Of a stretch of DNA of 64,000 nucleotides, positions 60,535 through 64,000 are shown in pieces (within the stretch, counting starts at the first letter, position 1; each line of letters begins with the position of its first letter). Source of the stretch: Vibrio sp. D404a (GTDB lineage Bacteria; Pseudomonadota; Gammaproteobacteria; Enterobacterales; Vibrionaceae); NCBI RefSeq assembly GCF_030248535.1, contig NZ_JAHGAJ010000024.1, positions 62,001-126,000 of the forward strand, written 5' to 3'. The translations under genes were made by a program, and so were the position numbers. The notes beneath the pieces were generated by a model. The model did no database searches. It worked only from the letters and a program-made list of their open reading frames with translations, and had not been told where the DNA came from.

Positions 60535-61074
60535 TTAAGCGCGAGCTGCAGCGTAAGCCGCTAGTTCATCCATTGAGGTTTGAGCCACAACTTCACCGTC
60601 GATAGAGTAAGTCACGACTTCACCGTCACGCACGCCAATCAACGTCGCTTTTTCACCATTCTGGTAAGTAATGCTCATTTGGATTGTATTCTCGTCCAAT
60701 TGCATCATCTCACCACGCTCAATTACACGGTTCTGCGTTAACGGTGCAATCGGCGCTTCAGTTAGAGACTTGTCTAGCTGATGGTTGATGTCGATGTAAG
60801 TATCGGTTTTGCTATCAAAGATATGCGGTGTACCTGTGATTGGGTTTTTACCCGTCCAAAACTCTAGCGAGTTGAAAACCAAGTAGTCCGCTGCAACAGT
60901 TAGACCGTAAACAGGCGCGAGCAACATGTTCAATCCACCGCGCGCGTAACGGTTATCGACCGCTTTAAGGTTAAATTGCATTAGGTAACCAGTAACAGCA
61001 TTACTACCCACACAGCCTGAAAGAGCTACCGACGCCACTGCCAGAGCTACGATCTTTGTGATTGTTTTTTTCAT
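60535..61074 (-). CDS. DUF3332 lipoprotein
   Basis: A 179-residue lipoprotein with signal peptide MKKTITKIVALAVASVALSGC and lipobox ALSGC. The mature part has the DUF3332 pattern NLKAVDNRYARGGLNMLLAPVYGLTVAADYLVFNSLEFWTGKNP and a C-terminal beta-rich half. The family is common in vibrios; its function is unknown. It is monocistronic and convergent with pepD. Confidence 0.9.
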   Translation of the reverse strand: MKKTITKIVALAVASVALSGCVGSNAVTGYLMQFNLKAVDNRYARGGLNMLLAPVYGLTVAADYLVFNSLEFWTGKNPITGTPHIFDSKTDTYIDINHQLDKSLTEAPIAPLTQNRVIERGEMMQLDENTIQMSITYQNGEKATLIGVRDGEVVTYSIDGEVVAQTSMDELAAYAAARA

Positions 61075-61333
61075 AACGATCTCAGTTAATTAATATACTC
61101 GCCCAAAAAAAGGCGCTGGATAGTAGCAGTCACTTTCTTCTGAATTATCAGCAAATTGTCAGAAATAAAACGGCAATCAATTAACTTGATTAAGAATAAA
61201 TCAATGCCGATTCCATTCTCAAACACGCCTCATCAAAAATTTTTGTCGTCACCGTAAAGTGATTGATTCGTACTAAAAATCAACGATTGGTACATTCCGA
61301 TTTAATCCATTATCTATTCGTTGAGAAACCTAA

Positions 61334-62380
61334 ATGGCAAGACTAAAACCTAACCAACCATTCGAACTCCTTGGTCAAACTGTACAACCAGGCCAACGAA
61401 TGGAGATTGAGCTGCAAGCGGCTCAGCTGTATACCCATTCTCCGTTGTCGATCCCTATCGAGGTGATTCATGGTCGCCAAGCAGGCCCAACGTTGATGGT
61501 GAACGCAGCTATTCACGGTGACGAGCTTAATGGCGTTGAGATTGCTCGCCAGCTAACGAATGCTATCGAGCCGAAAAAGCTAAAAGGTACCCTGATTGTC
61601 GTGCCAATCGTCAACGTGTTTGGCTTTATTCATAAGTCACGCTACTTACCTGACCGTCGCGACCTAAACCGTTGCTTCCCAGGCAGTGAGAAAGGCTCAT
61701 TGACGTCTCGTATCGCGTACACCTTCTTCGAAAACGTCGCGAAACGTTGTGATTACATTCTGGATCTGCACACAGGTGCCATTCACCGCACCAACCTGCC
61801 TCAGATTCGCGCCAACTTGTCGAACCCTGAGACATTAAGAATCGCTAACGCGTTTGCGACACCAGTGATCATCGACTCACCACTTCGCGACGGTTCACTG
61901 CGTAGCGAAGCTGAGAAGCTTGGTATTCCGGTACTGACATACGAAGGCGGTGAAGCGCTGCGCTTTGATCACCTAGCGATTCGCGCGGGTTACTTGGGTA
62001 TTCACCAAGTGATGAAAGCGATTGGCATGCTGCGACCAAACCGTAAAAAGCTGCCAGAGCCTGTGATCAGTCGCTCTACCAGTTGGATCCGTGCAGAGTC
62101 AGACGGTATTTTACGCAACATGGTTAGGCTGGGCGAAAAAGTAGAAGCAGGACAAACCCTAGCGTATGTCAGCTCACCACTGGGCCACCAAGAGAGCCAA
62201 ATCATCACCAAGAAAGGCGGTATTGTGATTGGTCAACAAACACTGCCATTGGTGAATGAGGGTGACGCGGTGTTCCACATTGCTTACTTCAAACAAGATG
62301 ATGAAGATGTAGAGCAGTCAGTAGAGAACTACATTGAAGAAGTGGCAGAAGAAGATTGGTTAACCACTCTGAATAACTAA
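61334..62380 (+). CDS. Succinylglutamate desuccinylase/aspartoacylase family protein
   Basis: A 348-residue M14-like zinc deacylase. The zinc ligands His61 and Glu64 are in NAAIHGDELNG, and the third ligand and substrate arginine region are YILDLHTGAIHRTNLPQIRANL. The catalytic glutamate is in LTYEGGEALRF, and a C-terminal beta-barrel lipoyl-like part follows (GILRNMVRLGEKVEAGQTLAYV). It is not the arginine-catabolic AstE, because no ast genes are near. The acylated substrate is unknown. Confidence 0.9.
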   Translation: MARLKPNQPFELLGQTVQPGQRMEIELQAAQLYTHSPLSIPIEVIHGRQAGPTLMVNAAIHGDELNGVEIARQLTNAIEPKKLKGTLIVVPIVNVFGFIHKSRYLPDRRDLNRCFPGSEKGSLTSRIAYTFFENVAKRCDYILDLHTGAIHRTNLPQIRANLSNPETLRIANAFATPVIIDSPLRDGSLRSEAEKLGIPVLTYEGGEALRFDHLAIRAGYLGIHQVMKAIGMLRPNRKKLPEPVISRSTSWIRAESDGILRNMVRLGEKVEAGQTLAYVSSPLGHQESQIITKKGGIVIGQQTLPLVNEGDAVFHIAYFKQDDEDVEQSVENYIEEVAEEDWLTTLNN

Positions 62381-62411
62381 TCTGTCACCAAACGATACAT
62401 TCAAACTCCAC

Positions 62412-62450
62412 AAAAAAGGCCCCAGTCGCTCAAGACGATTGGGGCCTTTT
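62412..62450 (+). terminator. Terminator of the desuccinylase-family gene
   Basis: AAAGGCCCCAGTCG/CGATTGGGGCCTTT stem with a 7-base loop and flanking A/T runs; convergent DUF3622 gene may share it. Confidence 0.88.
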
Positions 62451-62491
62451 CTTTACCAGGCGAGTAAACTCAACCTCGTAGAATCTGAATC

Positions 62492-62806
62492 TTATTCTTC
62501 ATCAAGCTCTGCTGCGCGAGCCTTTGCACGTGCTTCACGCGCTTGCTCTGCTTTTAGCTCTTTCGCGTGACGCAGTTCGTCGCGCTCTTTACGCTGTTCA
62601 GCTTTGCGCTCGTTACGCTCAGCTTGGTTAGCAACGAAAGAAGCCAGCTCTTTCTCTGCCCACTCTTGTGCTTGCGCTTCAGTTTCAAAACCCGTTTCAC
62701 GCTTAGAAACGCGAGTTGAGCGAGATGTTACTTGACGAGTAATCTCTGCACACCAGCCGTTGCGTTTTTCTGAAAGGCGGATATCAAATTTTTTGGTCTT
62801 AGACAT
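62492..62806 (-). CDS. DUF3622 family protein
   Basis: A 104-residue protein beginning MSKTKKFDIRLSEKRNGWCAEITRQVTSRST, a small beta-rich start typical of DUF3622, then a long basic/acidic helix rich in Ala, Glu, Arg and Lys (residues about 55-100). The start at 62806 is chosen because the conserved part begins there; the ribosome binding site is weak. The function is unknown. Confidence 0.85.
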   Translation of the reverse strand: MSKTKKFDIRLSEKRNGWCAEITRQVTSRSTRVSKRETGFETEAQAQEWAEKELASFVANQAERNERKAEQRKERDELRHAKELKAEQAREARAKARAAELDEE

Positions 62807-63160
62807 GTTCTGTATTTTCCTAAGGGAGATCATTAAGGGATCGGTCAACTTTGATAACTCCATCTATGTGAGTATCTTTTTAACACCATCCCTTGGTAAG
62901 CGCGGTATTAGAGCACAAATCCATAAACATTGCTGCAAAAATTTGCAGCGGATCACACTGCAATTTCCTCAATCGATTGCGCTCCCGTTTCAGCGTTCTA
63001 TAGGTGTTAGGCCAGCATCAATTATAACGAAGGGCAAGCGAGCATCTCGGAATAGTCTATGCTGAGACAAAGGCCGATGATCGAACCTATCAAGCTACAA
63101 TTCATCTATCATCAACGCCTTAACTACTCCGCCCATAATTAAAATAGCTAAGGAGTCGCT

Positions 63161-64000
63161 ATGGAAAGCTTCATTAAACATCTCCCTAAAGTTGAGCTGC
63201 ACCTGCATATAGAAGGGACGCTGGAGCCAGAACTGATGTTCGAGCTGGCGAAACGCAATAACATCAGTATCCCCTTCACCACACCAGAGGAAGTCCGTGA
63301 GGCTTACCAATTCCACAACCTACAGTCGTTTCTCGATATCTATTATCAAGGGGCGAACGTGCTCATTCATGAACAAGATTTTTATGATCTAACTTGGGCT
63401 TACTTACTCAAATGCCAACAAGACAACGTGATTCATACCGAGATCTTTTTTGACCCTCAAACTCACACAGAGCGTGGAATTGAATTTGAAACGGTCATCA
63501 AAGGCATCACTCGCGCTCTCAAACAGGCCGATCAAGAACTCGGGATCAGCAGTCAATTGATCATGTGCTTCCTGCGTCATCTTGATGAAGAGAGCGCCTT
63601 TGAAACCCTAGCGAGCGCCCTGCCCTTCAAAGAACACATTATTGGCGTCGGACTCGACTCCTCAGAAATGGGTCACCCTCCAGAAAAGTTTCAACGTGTA
63701 TTTCAAGAGGCTCTTAATCATGGCTTCCTCAGCGTGGCACACGCCGGCGAAGAGGGGCCTGCACAGAACATTCGCGATGCCATCGAGATGTTAGGTGTTA
63801 CTCGTATCGACCACGGTGTTCGTTGCAGTGACGATCCAGAGCTCATCAATGAATTAGCCGCCAATCGGATGCCTCTGACGGTGTGCCCACTCTCCAACAC
63901 TAAGCTCAAAGTGTTTGAGACAATGCAGCAACACAACATTGTGGATTTATTAAGAAGAGGGTTATGTGTGACAATTAACTCGGACGATCCTGCCTATTTC
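63161..64000 (+). CDS. Adenine/adenosine deaminase family protein, 3' end beyond window
   Basis: 280 codons are visible and the gene continues past the window. Metal ligands His14 and His16 are in VELHLHIEGTLEPELM. Other motifs are VAHAGEEGP (third His and catalytic Glu), IDHGVRCSDDPEL, CPLSNTKLKVF and the terminal NSDDPAYF with the metal-binding Asp. The IEGTLEPELMF pattern favours an adenine deaminase of the Aah1/PA0148 type over true adenosine deaminase, although such genes are often labelled add. AAGGAG precedes the start. Confidence 0.92.
   Translation, partial: MESFIKHLPKVELHLHIEGTLEPELMFELAKRNNISIPFTTPEEVREAYQFHNLQSFLDIYYQGANVLIHEQDFYDLTWAYLLKCQQDNVIHTEIFFDPQTHTERGIEFETVIKGITRALKQADQELGISSQLIMCFLRHLDEESAFETLASALPFKEHIIGVGLDSSEMGHPPEKFQRVFQEALNHGFLSVAHAGEEGPAQNIRDAIEMLGVTRIDHGVRCSDDPELINELAANRMPLTVCPLSNTKLKVFETMQQHNIVDLLRRGLCVTINSDDPAYF

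Overview
The window is bacterial and almost certainly chromosome 1 of a Vibrio species. The evidence is the Na+-type flagellar stator pair pomA/pomB, RibBX, NusB, ThiL and PgpA in one rib-nus-thi cluster, vibrio-type paired GGDEF-family proteins beside queF, a DUF3332 lipoprotein, and three vibrio-type regulatory RNAs. I cannot name the species from sequence alone. I see no prophage, insertion sequence, integron, CRISPR array, rRNA or tRNA. Most of the window is conserved core genome, densely packed and ordered in small operons.

Layout. 1-0.75 kb: a CsrB-type regulatory RNA on the minus strand with its GacA/VarA box upstream. 0.75-4 kb: a small KfrA-like protein, UPF0178, a MipA/OmpV outer-membrane protein and an AbgT transporter. 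4.4-7.4 kb: the zinc-sparing ribosomal paralogues L36/L31 under candidate Zur and Fur sites, then trmO and proS. 7.6-9.4 kb: DUF533, YaeP, DUF4250 and a small lipoprotein. 9.4-9.8 kb: a threefold degenerate repeat downstream of glyA. 9.8-14.7 kb: glyA (PurR box), a YitT family protein, a ToxR/CadC-like membrane regulator and a lipoprotein. 14.8-19.2 kb: trehalose treR-treB-treC. 19.2-24.2 kb: an MliC-like lipoprotein, gmhB, metNIQ (MetJ operator), and a LamB-like porin carrying the same operators as treB. 24.6-30.9 kb: DUF2310, syd, queF, and a pair of GGDEF-family proteins. 31.1-36.5 kb: ppnN, xni, and the overlapping minus-strand run gcvA / alpha-beta hydrolase / DUF423 / rlmM. 36.6-36.8 kb: GcvB RNA divergent from gcvA. 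37-45 kb: a GST, thiI, pomB-pomA, xseB-ispA-dxs and an ABM-domain protein. 45.2-54.1 kb: nrdR-ribD-ribE-ribBX-ribH-nusB-thiL-pgpA and proB-proA. 54.2-57.9 kb: crl, frsA, gpt and a purine permease with a PurR box. 58.3-58.6 kb: a short transcript encoding a 29-residue peptide, closely resembling the dual-function RNA VcdRP. 58.9-64 kb: pepD, DUF3332, an AspA/AstE-family deacylase, DUF3622 and a truncated adenine/adenosine deaminase.

How the parts fit. Three post-transcriptional regulators (CsrB-, GcvB- and VcdRP-like) sit among carbon, amino-acid and peptide uptake genes. TreR sites appear both at treB and, 6 kb away, at an outer-membrane sugar porin, suggesting one trehalose regulon covering outer-membrane entry, PTS uptake and hydrolysis. 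PurR boxes precede glyA and the purine permease, and a MetJ operator precedes metNIQ. The most unusual items are the 29-residue peptide RNA, the TreR-porin link, the abutting Zur/Fur-like sites, the triple repeat after glyA, the degenerate GGDEF-fold partner protein and the uncharacterised ToxR-like/lipoprotein pair. None proves a wholly new system.
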